Virus record (IMG/VR): IMGVR_UViG_3300021379_000092
Coordinates: 1 to 33,581 of that record
Strand: one strand, 5' to 3'
From: a virus
DNA: 33,581 bases
This document shows, piece by piece, positions 1 to 6,814 of the stretch. Position 1 is the stretch's first letter. The number at the start of each line of letters is the position of its first letter. Under the pieces are notes generated by a model. It saw nothing but the letters and a program-made list of their open reading frames with translations. It had not been told where the DNA came from and did no database searches. A program made the position numbers and the translations under genes.

Positions 1-13
1 GTTGCGAATACCT
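1..13. repeat. Terminal 13-nt repeat, left copy (putative cos end)
   Basis: GTTGCGAATACCT is repeated exactly near the other end of the window (33568-33580). The base after it differs (C here, A there), so identity is 13 nt. On the minus strand this is the far end of the genome, after the last gene, while the other copy lies just before terS. That matches cohesive ends filled in at both termini. A short assembly overlap of a circular molecule is the alternative. Confidence 0.75.
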
Positions 14-36
14 CACATGGCTTGCCTAGAAAGAAC

Positions 37-651
37 CTATCGTTTTGCACTCTTCATTGCCTTAGTAAATGTTTCTGCAAAGTTCTTATCAAAGTTAGCT
101 GCTGCATATTTCTCTGCTATTTTGTAGAAGGGAAACATAGCTTTATAACTAACACTATCTTTGAATCCAACAAGCAGCTTGACTGTCCTATCTTTGTGCC
201 TTTCCCATACACCATCAATGCCTTTGATGTTTCCTATAAATTGATTCTTCTTTTTAACAAGTCCTGTTCTTCTGCCTGCGATATTACCAAACTTATTTAG
301 TCTTGCTTCCTTTGTGTATGGCACACCTATGTTGCTCTCGCTACGTTCAGCACCATGAACAAGACGTTGCATAAACTTATTTGCCCAATCAACAAAACCC
401 AATGTGCCTTCCTGTCTTTTCTTTGTTGCTGCTATTCTGTAAAAAGCCTTAGTAGTTCTTGGCATAGGTCTATCTAGCTTCTTATTCATCTGGACACCCA
501 TAGCTCTATCAAGACCCTTCATTCTATTTGCTTTACCTATTCCAAGTGTCTTGTTGATTGCCATTGCAGTTGCAAAAGGTATTTGTTTTCTTTGTATGTT
601 TGTTGACCACTTCTGCACTTCCTTGAGATTGTCTTTAACAGATATCTTCAT
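37..651 (-). CDS. Putative minor tail / tail completion-like protein
   Basis: A 204-aa basic protein with no signal peptide or membrane segment. The N-terminal stretch (KVKDN-type start, then a helix with QIPFATAMAINKT) and the later KLDRPMPRTTKAF segment resemble a family of phage proteins often called minor tail or gpZ-like; I recall the pattern but cannot confirm it. The ATG at 651 is chosen because GGAG lies 7 nt upstream and it overlaps the previous gene's stop as ATGA; a TTG at 663 would extend it by 4 codons. It is the last gene before the terminal repeat, so on a circular molecule it sits just upstream of cos and terS, away from the other tail genes. Confidence 0.6.
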   Translation of the reverse strand: MKISVKDNLKEVQKWSTNIQRKQIPFATAMAINKTLGIGKANRMKGLDRAMGVQMNKKLDRPMPRTTKAFYRIAATKKRQEGTLGFVDWANKFMQRLVHGAERSESNIGVPYTKEARLNKFGNIAGRRTGLVKKKNQFIGNIKGIDGVWERHKDRTVKLLVGFKDSVSYKAMFPFYKIAEKYAAANFDKNFAETFTKAMKSAKR

Positions 652-812
652 GACTTTCTCCAATGGCTCTTACCTTTAAACTTTATTCCAAGTTCTTGAG
701 CTATTTTCAGCACACTAGACTTGCTAATGTCTAACGTATTAGCCACATCTAATGATGACTTGCCTTTTTCTATCTGTGTCCTCAACCATTCTTTGCTTAT
801 ATCTTTTTTCAT
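648..812 (-). CDS. Small helix-turn-helix protein
   Basis: A 54-aa basic protein. Residues about 19-45 (SSLDVANTLDISKSSVLKIA) form a textbook helix-turn-helix of the homeodomain-like or resolvase-C-terminal type, followed by a basic tail (KFKGKSHWRKS). It probably binds DNA; role unknown. Its ATG overlaps the upstream DUF3310 stop as ATGA, AAGGA lies 5 nt upstream, and its own TGA overlaps the next ATG, so it is tightly coupled to both neighbours. It is too short for most ORF cut-offs. It lacks the size and dimer domain of a classical CI repressor, so a lysogeny role is not supported. Confidence 0.75.
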   Translation of the reverse strand: MKKDISKEWLRTQIEKGKSSLDVANTLDISKSSVLKIAQELGIKFKGKSHWRKS

Positions 813-1030
813 AAATCCTTGTAGTAATTTATTAACTTATTCAAATACCATTGTGCTTTTTCTAAGTCCTGTATGTTTGCATCTTTGTATTTGTGTCTGT
901 GTATGTACTTAATGATAGTGCCTTCTAGGTAAGATGGAAAGTTAGAGCCTAACTGTTGCTCAATGTAATCAATGCACTCTACGCCTTGATTGTTATAATG
1001 TGGTGGATGATTGATGTAATCAATGCTCAT
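809..1030 (-). CDS. DUF3310 family protein
   Basis: A 73-aa protein that matches the DUF3310 pattern: INHPPHYNNQGVECIDYIE at the N terminus, then a helical part with IIKYIHRHKYK and DLEKAQWYLNKLI. The family is common in phages of many hosts and is sometimes annotated as a nucleotide-kinase-like protein, but no activity is established to my knowledge. Length is normal for the core domain. It overlaps the upstream small gene by 11 bp and the downstream HTH gene by 4 bp (ATGA). Confidence 0.85.
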   Translation of the reverse strand: MSIDYINHPPHYNNQGVECIDYIEQQLGSNFPSYLEGTIIKYIHRHKYKDANIQDLEKAQWYLNKLINYYKDL

Positions 1031-1175
1031 TCTGCTTACTCCTTTTTAATTCTATAGATTTATTTTTACAAATTTGTAGTCTTTCCTTTATTAGATCATT
1101 CATTTTTTGCAACCAATAAAGCTCTTCATTAATTTCTTTTATAATTCTTGTTTTATTTTTTATATCTTCAATCAT
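1020..1175 (-). CDS. Small coiled-coil protein of unknown function
   Basis: A 51-aa, highly charged and probably fully helical protein (IKEINEELYWLQKMNDLIKERL), suited to a short coiled coil. The ATG at 1175 lies inside the last codons of the PP-loop gene, with GGAG about 11 nt upstream; an upstream start at 1202 would add 9 hydrophobic residues read from the overlapping gene and is less likely. It overlaps the DUF3310 start by 11 bp. No family recognised. Confidence 0.55.
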   Translation of the reverse strand: MIEDIKNKTRIIKEINEELYWLQKMNDLIKERLQICKNKSIELKRSKQNEH

Positions 1176-2028
1176 GACAGAAACAACTCCTACCATCATC
1201 ATCTAACAAATCTATTTTGTTTTGCTGTGACAATTCTAATAAATCTATATAGGATATTTTTGATTGAAAAGTAGCTTTATAATTAGAGCCATCTGATTTT
1301 TTTTTAACTGCAATTAAATCTTCCATATCAATCCACCATTTAGCTAATTCTGGCTTTTCTTTAATAATTTGCACTTTAGTTTGTGTACCTTTTAGAAAAC
1401 ATAAATCACAATTTCCCACTAAAGTTTTGCCACCATGATTGGGTAGCTTTAAATCAAAATTGCTTTTTTTCCAAAATTCAGCAACATCATTTACAGTTTT
1501 TTTATCATCAAACAATGGTGCATAGTTAAACCATTTATTTTTGCCTGTTTGATTAGCCCTTCTCTGATTAGCAACTCTTCTTGGTTCGTCATATCTTAAA
1601 CCAACTACATTTGACCACTCCTTATAACCAAATGATCTCATGTGTCTATTAATTACTGCCATTTTTAATTCTGCTGTACAGATACGCATAACAGGATTGG
1701 GTAGCATATTTTTTCTTTTTATTAATTGTTTAAAAGGCTCTCCATTTCTACTTGCAGTTTCAAAATTAACAAGTTTATTTCTATAAATAGGTTTTTCTTC
1801 ATATATTTCTAACTCTAACCAAGTTATTGGTATATCCCAACGATCTGAAACTTTTTGTATAAATTCATAGGTTTCTTCTACTTCTTTACCTGTGTTTGCA
1901 AAAACTACATGATAATCATTTGGTATAGAGCCATCATGTGCATCTAAAATTTTTTTAAGCATGTACGCTGAAGTTCTACCACCACTAAAACTAATTAAAG
2001 CAGGGCTTGGAACTATATATGGATTCAT
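1168..2028 (-). CDS. PP-loop ATPase, PAPS reductase-like, with cysteine cluster
   Basis: A 286-aa member of the adenine nucleotide alpha-hydrolase (PP-loop) superfamily. The nucleotide loop SGGRTS is at residues 15-20, and VVFANTGKEVEET (about 41-53) is the usual second strand-loop. Five cysteines lie at 117, 207, 210, 282 and 284; the CDLC pair and C-terminal CFC resemble iron-sulfur or zinc ligands seen in sulfurtransferase relatives such as DndC. Such enzymes activate a substrate by adenylation or act on PAPS. Phage copies are usually labelled PAPS reductase, but sulfate assimilation, tRNA thiolation or DNA sulfur modification cannot be told apart here. The coding region looks richer in A/T runs than its neighbours, a possible sign of separate acquisition. 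It overlaps the upstream gene by 4 bp. Confidence 0.85.
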   Translation of the reverse strand: MNPYIVPSPALISFSGGRTSAYMLKKILDAHDGSIPNDYHVVFANTGKEVEETYEFIQKVSDRWDIPITWLELEIYEEKPIYRNKLVNFETASRNGEPFKQLIKRKNMLPNPVMRICTAELKMAVINRHMRSFGYKEWSNVVGLRYDEPRRVANQRRANQTGKNKWFNYAPLFDDKKTVNDVAEFWKKSNFDLKLPNHGGKTLVGNCDLCFLKGTQTKVQIIKEKPELAKWWIDMEDLIAVKKKSDGSNYKATFQSKISYIDLLELSQQNKIDLLDDDGRSCFCHD

Positions 2029-2207
2029 TTTTTTCTCCTTGCTATTTCGTTTCTGACCTTCTGTCTTACTTTAGGTTTAGTGCTTTCATTGTTAACAATC
2101 TTAATTAGTTCCAGATCGTTAATGTTCTTAATGTAGTAATGCTCTGTAAGCAGCTTACCTGTTTTCTTATCTCTAACTGTTTGACTTGGCTTTAGTTTTA
2201 TTGGCAT
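2025..2207 (-). CDS. Small basic conserved phage protein
   Basis: A 60-aa basic protein with an N-terminal MPIKLKPSQTVRDKKTG stretch, a central EHYYIKNIN and a C-terminal KPKVRQKVRNEIARRKK. I recall this layout (LKPS, then HYY, then TKPKxRxKxRNEL) from many phage hypothetical proteins next to replication genes. No function is known to me. Its start lies inside the end of the preceding 38-aa gene (35-bp overlap, different frame), and an AAGGAG-like element is present just upstream of the ATG. Confidence 0.75.
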   Translation of the reverse strand: MPIKLKPSQTVRDKKTGKLLTEHYYIKNINDLELIKIVNNESTKPKVRQKVRNEIARRKK

Positions 2208-2289
2208 CCTTATCTCCTTTAAAAATCTTATCCCAGTTCTGATCTATTTTCTTTTTATCTTCTGGTCTTCTTTGTGAGCCTTTACTCAT
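2173..2289 (-). CDS. 38-aa conserved small phage protein
   Basis: Reads MSKGSQRRPEDKKKIDQNWD and continues with KIFKGDKDAN before a TAG stop. The MSKGSxxRP...NWDxIF signature is one I recognise as a recurring tiny phage protein of unknown function. The ATG lies inside the last codons of the upstream 169-aa gene (8-bp overlap) and the 3' end overlaps the next gene by 35 bp. It is missed by length-filtered ORF calls but is well supported by its signature and the continuous overlaps. Confidence 0.7.
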   Translation of the reverse strand: MSKGSQRRPEDKKKIDQNWDKIFKGDKDANKTKAKSNS

Positions 2290-2791
2290 TATTAATTTCT
2301 ACCTTTTCAAATTTACTCCCCTCAAACTGTTTAGCTATAAGAATTCTCATATCCATTAGTTCTTTTGGTACTGATCTCAATAACTCTTCTATGCTGATAA
2401 AGTTAGCATCCTTATGTTTCGCAATTAGTTTTGCTCTTGGCATCTGGTAGTCCATATCTGTCACATACCAAATTTCACCATTCCAATCAAAACATCTCAT
2501 ATGTGGCTCAACTGGTTTATATCCAAATTCTTCTAACTCATTGACCAATGCATCATAAGCTCTATACATCATTTCTATCATCTGGTTCATTTCCTGATCA
2601 TCTCTTTTTGCTAAAGCCAACTTGTACAGCTTGGTTGCCTTTTTAAATTTTAAAGATGTTTCAGTAGAAATCAGATCATTGATTCTAGTCATATCACCCC
2701 ATTCAGTTCTGACTGCTTTTATGTGTTGATTTAGCTCCTGCAATTTCTTTGTCACAACAGGACTAAATTTCTTTTCTTTTGCTCTACTCAT
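2282..2791 (-). CDS. Hypothetical protein next to candidate origin
   Basis: A 169-aa soluble protein of no recognised family. The N-terminal half (to about residue 90) is charged and helical with coiled-coil character; the C-terminal half contains a WNGEIWYVTDMDYQ strand-rich segment and ends in charged helices. The ATG at 2791 follows directly on the ACATACA repeat array and has no Shine-Dalgarno sequence upstream, unlike most genes in this window. It could be translated from a leaderless or very short-leader transcript started inside the array, or the true start could be a downstream ATG such as the one at codon 34. Confidence 0.65.
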   Translation of the reverse strand: MSRAKEKKFSPVVTKKLQELNQHIKAVRTEWGDMTRINDLISTETSLKFKKATKLYKLALAKRDDQEMNQMIEMMYRAYDALVNELEEFGYKPVEPHMRCFDWNGEIWYVTDMDYQMPRAKLIAKHKDANFISIEELLRSVPKELMDMRILIAKQFEGSKFEKVEINNE

Positions 2792-2922
2792 GTATGTAAA
2801 TTTTGTATGTAATCATTTGCATGTATGTTGTATGTATTTCTAAGAAATACATATACATACATACACAAATTTAGTGATTTTACATATAAAAACATACACT
2901 TACATACACTTTTACATACACT
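2791..2922. repeat. Iteron-like heptamer array, candidate replication origin
   Basis: The heptamer TGTATGT occurs at 2791, 2804, 2822 and 2829. Its reverse complement ACATACA occurs at 2855, 2859 (overlapping), 2892, 2902 and 2914. The last three form a decamer series ACATACACTT. The two orientations flank a 23-bp palindrome at 2831-2853. The block is almost pure A/T outside the repeats and directly adjoins the primase-helicase gene. Repeats of this kind next to an initiator or helicase gene usually mark an origin or a promoter/operator cluster; origin is my preferred reading but is an inference. Confidence 0.6.
2831..2853. repeat. Perfect 23-bp palindrome inside the heptamer array
   Basis: Arms TATGTATTTCT (2831-2841) and AGAAATACATA (2843-2853) are exact reverse complements around one central base. 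The outer ends of the arms merge with the heptamers. It could be a dimer-binding site or an extruding hairpin at an origin. Confidence 0.75.
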
Positions 2923-2929
2923 CATAAAA

Positions 2930-4843
2930 TCACTTATATAGACCACTAAACTCCACCTTATTTCTGTATTCATTAGCCTGAAACAAATTATTATTTGCAT
3001 CATGATTAACGATATCTAATTCCACCATCTCTTTTGTATATTGATCTATATTGGGTCGCTTCATTGCATTACCTGCTTTTGTTTTACAAACACCAAATAG
3101 ATCACCAACATTAAACCAGTAGTCCTCTAGATTACCACCTTCTGCTGACTGCTTTTCTAGTGCTAATTGTCTTAAAGCTCTATCAACTTCTGCATGTGTT
3201 GACCTCATCTTGATATTGCCTTTTGGTTTATCAGTCACAATGTCTAGATATCCAGATGTCATGTTATAGCCTAGTAAATCCACCTCATTAAACTTAAAGT
3301 CAAGATTAGCCATGCCCTGACCATCCTTGTTTAATGTTTGGCTCAAGGTGACGTACATATCACCACCTATATCTTCTCTAGCTACCTGAAATTCATAGTC
3401 CATTGATGCACCCAAGACTGAACTACCTCTTTGCCTTCCAGAAGCGTTATGTCCTGTGTGATGCACTATGACTACACAGGCTTTATATTTATGAATTATG
3501 TTATCTAACCTACTGATAAACATTGTCATGTCCTCTGTGCTGTTCTCTGAGCCTGCTCCAAAGTTTCTATTCAAAGTATCAACAATAATGCATCCAATCT
3601 CACCTTCTCTTGCACAGATAATATCTAGCTCATCTATGAGCTTTTGATACTCATCTTCATCAAGAATTCTTGTACCCCTATTAGATAAATACAGTGGTGC
3701 ATCTATTAGACTTCTGCCCACTTGTTCTAATGCACTTAATCTTCTGACAGTTCCACGCTTACCTTCACCCACAAGCATGACCACAGGTGCTTTTGTAGCT
3801 TCATGACCAAAGTATTCTGCACCTCTAGCTATCGCAACTGCCATATCTAATGCAACAAAAGACTTGCCCTCTTTTGGCTTACCAAATATTGCAACTAAAC
3901 TTTCACGTTCAAAGATGTCCTTAATCAACCACTCTGGCTCTGTAATCTGACCTAACACCTGATCTGCACGTTCAAAGTAAAGTGTGCCTGCAGGTCTATG
4001 CATAGGATTGTTCTTAATGTAATCCACAAGGTCTGCATGATCTGCAAACAACCCACGTTCTACTGCTTCGTGCATATCTTCTTTTTCTTGCAAGCCTTCT
4101 GGTGGTTTGCATACGCTGACCAATGACCCATGCTTCTGTAAGTGCCTTGAGATGTCATCTGCAAAGCCAAAACCTGCTTCATCATTATCTGGGAATATAA
4201 GCACTTCCCTGCCATACAGAGGTGACCAATCAGTCTTTTGCCACCCTTTACAACCCCCATGATGGCAAGCTACTTGATGCTGATAAATTTGCTCACTTGC
4301 CACTGCTGCTTTTTCACCCTCTACAAGCAACACAGGCTCTGTTTCAGAACGTTTTGGTGTTAAGTATAGGGGTAGCTCTCCAGAAGGTCTTTTGCAGACC
4401 CAGAAGCCATCACTCTGTTTACAGTAAGGAGCATATTTCTGATAGCTTCTGTTGTGACCCTCTGGAAAGCGTAAAACGATAAAGTTGTCTGCATATTTGA
4501 TTTTGATCTCTGCTTCCTTCCAGAGCTTCGCCATCTCATCTCTGGACAACAGTGGGGTAGTTTTAGGGGAACGTATGTTTACTACATTTTTAAGAGAATC
4601 TACCCCACCACTGAAACCAAATCTTTTAAGCACAGCAGCAATGTCTTGATTATGTTCAACCAGAAGTCCATGCACTCCAAAACCTTTATCAGCTTCAAAG
4701 TCATAGAACTGCCCAGTCTCTTTGTTTAGACAAACACTTCCTTTGTTTCCCCATCTAATCTCTGTAGAGGATTCTTGTTTTGGTTCGCCTAACAGTTCAA
4801 GACCTACTGCTCTAGCAATAGATGCCCATTCCTCGTTAGTCAT
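2930..4843 (-). CDS. Primase-helicase (TOPRIM plus RepA-like ATPase)
   Basis: A 637-aa fusion. Residues about 1-80 resemble a primase N-terminal domain (TGQFYDFEADKGFGVHGLL) but lack the CHC2-type zinc cysteines. A TOPRIM domain follows at about 168-260, with the metal-binding glutamate in LLVEGEK (E175) and the acidic motif FPDNDEAG (217-224). The C-terminal part is a RecA-fold ATPase like RepA helicases: Walker A GKPKEGKS (321-328), Walker B IIVD (419-422) and a VHH motif (460-462). It should unwind DNA and may prime synthesis at the phage fork. It lies between the SSB-like gene and the heptamer array, as expected for a replication module. No polymerase gene is present. Confidence 0.88.
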   Translation of the reverse strand: MTNEEWASIARAVGLELLGEPKQESSTEIRWGNKGSVCLNKETGQFYDFEADKGFGVHGLLVEHNQDIAAVLKRFGFSGGVDSLKNVVNIRSPKTTPLLSRDEMAKLWKEAEIKIKYADNFIVLRFPEGHNRSYQKYAPYCKQSDGFWVCKRPSGELPLYLTPKRSETEPVLLVEGEKAAVASEQIYQHQVACHHGGCKGWQKTDWSPLYGREVLIFPDNDEAGFGFADDISRHLQKHGSLVSVCKPPEGLQEKEDMHEAVERGLFADHADLVDYIKNNPMHRPAGTLYFERADQVLGQITEPEWLIKDIFERESLVAIFGKPKEGKSFVALDMAVAIARGAEYFGHEATKAPVVMLVGEGKRGTVRRLSALEQVGRSLIDAPLYLSNRGTRILDEDEYQKLIDELDIICAREGEIGCIIVDTLNRNFGAGSENSTEDMTMFISRLDNIIHKYKACVVIVHHTGHNASGRQRGSSVLGASMDYEFQVAREDIGGDMYVTLSQTLNKDGQGMANLDFKFNEVDLLGYNMTSGYLDIVTDKPKGNIKMRSTHAEVDRALRQLALEKQSAEGGNLEDYWFNVGDLFGVCKTKAGNAMKRPNIDQYTKEMVELDIVNHDANNNLFQANEYRNKVEFSGLYK

Positions 4844-5428
4844 TTAGAATGGGATATCGTCTTGTTTTAATTCTGCTTTTGCTTCTTGCTCTATTTCTGC
4901 AGCAACAGGCACATCCATATTTGCCCATTCTGGAATAACAAAACCTTCTGGTCTTGGCTTATAACCTTGAAACTCAAACTCTGGAATTGCAGAGCTAAAT
5001 CCTGATTCAAACTTAATGGTTTTAGAGCCTGAATATTTAAAAACTGGTAATGCAGGTGCTTCTTTATTAGCACCATGCCAAAAACTAGGACACATATCTC
5101 TGAAGGCTTTTACTTCACCCCATGACATGCGTTCCCATAACACAGGCTTATCATGCCCATGCACAAACACCCAGACACTAAAGGCATCCTTCCATGTTTC
5201 ATCTGGCTTAACTCTTTTACCACCTTTGTGTTCTGCCCACTCAAACTCATAACCACCTGCATATCTGCCTATGCCTGTTTTAATTGTTTCTGGGTCTAAG
5301 ATGATATAGCTAAGATCAACAACATCTTCTCCAATGTACCATGCCTTCTCTTTAGCTAAGTGTTTTAAAAATAAGTCCTGTGGATTATCACTTGAACTCG
5401 CTTCTTCTGTGAAAAAATCTTCACTCAT
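4844..5428 (-). CDS. SSB-like protein with DDIPF tail
   Basis: A 194-aa acidic protein. Its last residues, KQDDIPF (188-194), match the acidic tip of bacterial SSB proteins, which docks host replication and repair partners. The body (about 30-165) is rich in strands and aromatic residues, consistent with an OB-fold single-stranded-DNA-binding core, but it is not close to E. coli SSB and I could not assign the fold by eye. The start has AGGAG 8 nt upstream and a 14-bp gap from the preceding 56-aa gene. It abuts the primase-helicase, which supports a replication role. Confidence 0.7.
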   Translation of the reverse strand: MSEDFFTEEASSSDNPQDLFLKHLAKEKAWYIGEDVVDLSYIILDPETIKTGIGRYAGGYEFEWAEHKGGKRVKPDETWKDAFSVWVFVHGHDKPVLWERMSWGEVKAFRDMCPSFWHGANKEAPALPVFKYSGSKTIKFESGFSSAIPEFEFQGYKPRPEGFVIPEWANMDVPVAAEIEQEAKAELKQDDIPF

Positions 5429-5442
5429 TTCATACTCCTATA

Positions 5443-5613
5443 TTAATGCAGCTTTCTCTCTTCGCTGCGGTTATATAAATCTTCTAACATCTCAATGTTA
5501 GAAACCTTAAATTCATGATAAGTACCATATTCAGTGATACCCATCATCTCACATACCAGACAATAGTTTTGATACCTCATCTGGCAAAAATTCTCAAAGC
5601 CTTCGTCATACAT
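5443..5613 (-). CDS. 56-aa hypothetical protein
   Basis: A small acidic protein starting MYDEGFENFCQMRYQNYCLV and ending YNRSEERKLH. Three cysteines (10, 18, 21) lie in the N-terminal half. The ATG overlaps the end of the resolvase-like gene by 8 bp and the reading frame fills the otherwise empty 5429-5605 gap, which is why I call it. There is no clear Shine-Dalgarno sequence, so translation would have to be coupled. No family recognised. Confidence 0.5.
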   Translation of the reverse strand: MYDEGFENFCQMRYQNYCLVCEMMGITEYGTYHEFKVSNIEMLEDLYNRSEERKLH

Positions 5614-6022
5614 GATGTACATTGTTTAATATTACATCAATTTTCTTGCAGATATCAGATAAGTATCCAATCATTACTGCTTCATTCTTTTTAGGTAAGT
5701 CCTTAATCATTACATGAGCAGGCATGACCACTTTTGGTTTTGTATTGTTGTATTTGTAAATCAGCACAGGAATAAATAGATCACCTGCTGCTTCACATGC
5801 CTGCTTCCACCATCTCTCTTGCATGAAGTGATTGCCATTGCCTTTATATGCCTTGCACTCAATCGCTAACCTACCCCAATAGATGTCAGCTAGACCCTTC
5901 TTCTGATATTGATCTAGGTTTCTTCTGACACGATCATCTGAGCCTGTAGTTTCCAGATAGTCATTTATCTTTTTAACAATAGCTCTCTCAAATGCAGCTC
6001 CTTTGTTTCTTGCGTTTACCAT
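5606..6022 (-). CDS. Holliday-junction-resolvase-like PD-(D/E)XK nuclease
   Basis: A 138-aa protein with the restriction-endonuclease-like active-site pattern: an N-terminal basic helix with E (NKGAAFERAIVKKIN, residues 5-19), then KGLADIYWGRLAIECKAYK with the aspartate of GLAD and the ECK triad (about 42-60). Length fits small phage resolvases and VRR- or Hjc-like nucleases. It probably cuts branched or recombining DNA during replication or packaging. It overlaps the next upstream gene by 7 bp and the 56-aa gene by 8 bp, inside the replication operon. Confidence 0.75.
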   Translation of the reverse strand: MVNARNKGAAFERAIVKKINDYLETTGSDDRVRRNLDQYQKKGLADIYWGRLAIECKAYKGNGNHFMQERWWKQACEAAGDLFIPVLIYKYNNTKPKVVMPAHVMIKDLPKKNEAVMIGYLSDICKKIDVILNNVHHV

Positions 6023-6228
6023 GAGTTGCCTGTTTCTGTTTCAAACATATCTTTAAGCTCTTCTAATGTGTACTTACTAGCTTCTCTAGTAAAAGACCCA
6101 TCATTGTAATGCTTCTCTTTAGTGCCATCTTTGTAAGCTATGGTCACAATCGTTTCACCATACTTATCTGTATTGCGGTAGATAATTTGCTTACACCAAT
6201 CTCTAAATGACAACTTCTTCTTACTCAT
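6016..6228 (-). CDS. Hypothetical 70-aa protein
   Basis: A small mixed-charge protein starting MSKKKLSFRDWCKQIIYR, with strands around TIVTIAYKDGTKEKHY and a final acidic helix (LEELKDMFETE). The ATG at 6228 has GGAG 7 nt upstream; the adjacent ATG at 6231 would add one Met and place GGAG only 4 nt away. It overlaps both neighbours. No family recognised. Confidence 0.6.
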   Translation of the reverse strand: MSKKKLSFRDWCKQIIYRNTDKYGETIVTIAYKDGTKEKHYNDGSFTREASKYTLEELKDMFETETGNSW

Positions 6229-6574
6229 CATCTAACTCCAAATAAGAATCTATTGCTGCTTCTATTCCATCCTTAGTTGCAAATAAACAATGTATTTCAT
6301 GTAAGACTGTTGCTTCTCTATTATCAGTCATGACCTTATTATCATTAGCTAAATATGTTTGCCTAACTTTGTTTTTGTAATCATGATCAAAGTAAGTAGC
6401 TTCTGTGTATGCAATACCTCTATAAGTTCTTTGTTTGACAGTTCTTCGCAACTGTACATCTCGTAATCTTCTTTGATGTGCTTCGTATCTTTGCCTGTGC
6501 CATTCACTAAGACCTGTGTGCTTTTTTGGGTCTAACCATCCTTTAGTTTCTGCTGTAGATGTTGAACTAATCAT
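6221..6574 (-). CDS. Hypothetical 117-aa protein
   Basis: A basic protein with an Arg/His-rich helical middle (LSEWHRQRYEAHQRRLRDV) and an acidic C terminus ending ELDDE. I prefer the ATG at 6574 because it overlaps the upstream stop by 8 bp and has an AGG element close before it; starting at 6595 would add a short hydrophobic MLLGLI stretch that overlaps the preceding gene by 29 bp and could be mistaken for a signal peptide. A few His and Asp residues are present but no HNH consensus is complete. Function unknown. Confidence 0.6.
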   Translation of the reverse strand: MISSTSTAETKGWLDPKKHTGLSEWHRQRYEAHQRRLRDVQLRRTVKQRTYRGIAYTEATYFDHDYKNKVRQTYLANDNKVMTDNREATVLHEIHCLFATKDGIEAAIDSYLELDDE

Positions 6575-6767
6575 TATTAGACCTAATAGCATCAATAATA
6601 CCTAGCTTGATAAAGTAGCCTGCCACTTCACCTATGCTTTTCTTGCCATGCTTGACTTTGTATTCCCAAAGTAATTGATGAACTTCTTTGTCCACCCAGA
6701 CAGCTTCTTTACCTGCTCGTTCTGTCAAGGGGTCATTGAAATCTTTGAATGTTTTTTCTTCTTCCAT
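6567..6767 (-). CDS. Ribbon-helix-helix-like putative DNA-binding protein
   Basis: A 66-aa protein. The segment AVWVDKEVHQLLWEYKVKHG followed by KKSIGEVAGYFIKLGI (residues about 22-59) has the strand-helix-turn-helix pattern of ribbon-helix-helix proteins, with alternating residues at VWVD and a GxxS-type turn. It is the first gene after the promoter at 6787-6814, has GGAG about 9 nt before the ATG, and that promoter carries a 14-bp palindrome across its -10 box. This fits autoregulation. It could be a repressor, or an antitoxin-like accessory without a visible toxin partner. Confidence 0.6.
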   Translation of the reverse strand: MEEEKTFKDFNDPLTERAGKEAVWVDKEVHQLLWEYKVKHGKKSIGEVAGYFIKLGIIDAIRSNND

Positions 6768-6783
6768 GATTTAACTCTCCAAG

Positions 6784-6797
6784 TTAATTATAATTAA
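6784..6797. promoter_or_regulatory. 14-bp palindrome over the -10 box (candidate operator)
   Basis: TTAATTATAATTAA is a perfect palindrome covering the TATAAT box of the promoter that drives the RHH-like gene. RHH proteins usually bind such sites to repress their own operon. In AT-rich DNA a 14-bp palindrome can arise by chance, so confidence is moderate. Confidence 0.45.
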
Positions 6798-6814
6798 AAA
6801 AGGGTAGGTTGCAA
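6787..6814 (-). promoter_or_regulatory. Sigma70-like promoter of the RHH/replication operon
   Basis: On the minus strand TTGCAA (6809-6814) and a perfect TATAAT (6787-6792) are 16 nt apart, with GGAG and the RHH gene ATG (6767) just downstream. Confidence 0.6.

Noticed and set aside
22-300. Plus-strand frame of 92 codons near the left end
   Set aside because: Cysteine/phenylalanine-rich antisense of the tail-like gene at 37-651, with no start signal.
2791-2922. Heptamer repeats as a CRISPR array
   Set aside because: Repeats are 7-10 nt, spacing is irregular, both orientations occur and no cas genes are present.
2788-3003. 71-codon minus-strand frame across the heptamer array
   Set aside because: It is a low-complexity translation of ACATACA repeats (Tyr/Val/Cys-rich), overlaps the primase-helicase end and lacks a start signal. 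The stretch is better explained as an iteron/regulatory region.
4222-5252. Plus-strand frames opposite primase-helicase and SSB genes
   Set aside because: Antisense shadows; the sense frames have clear domains.
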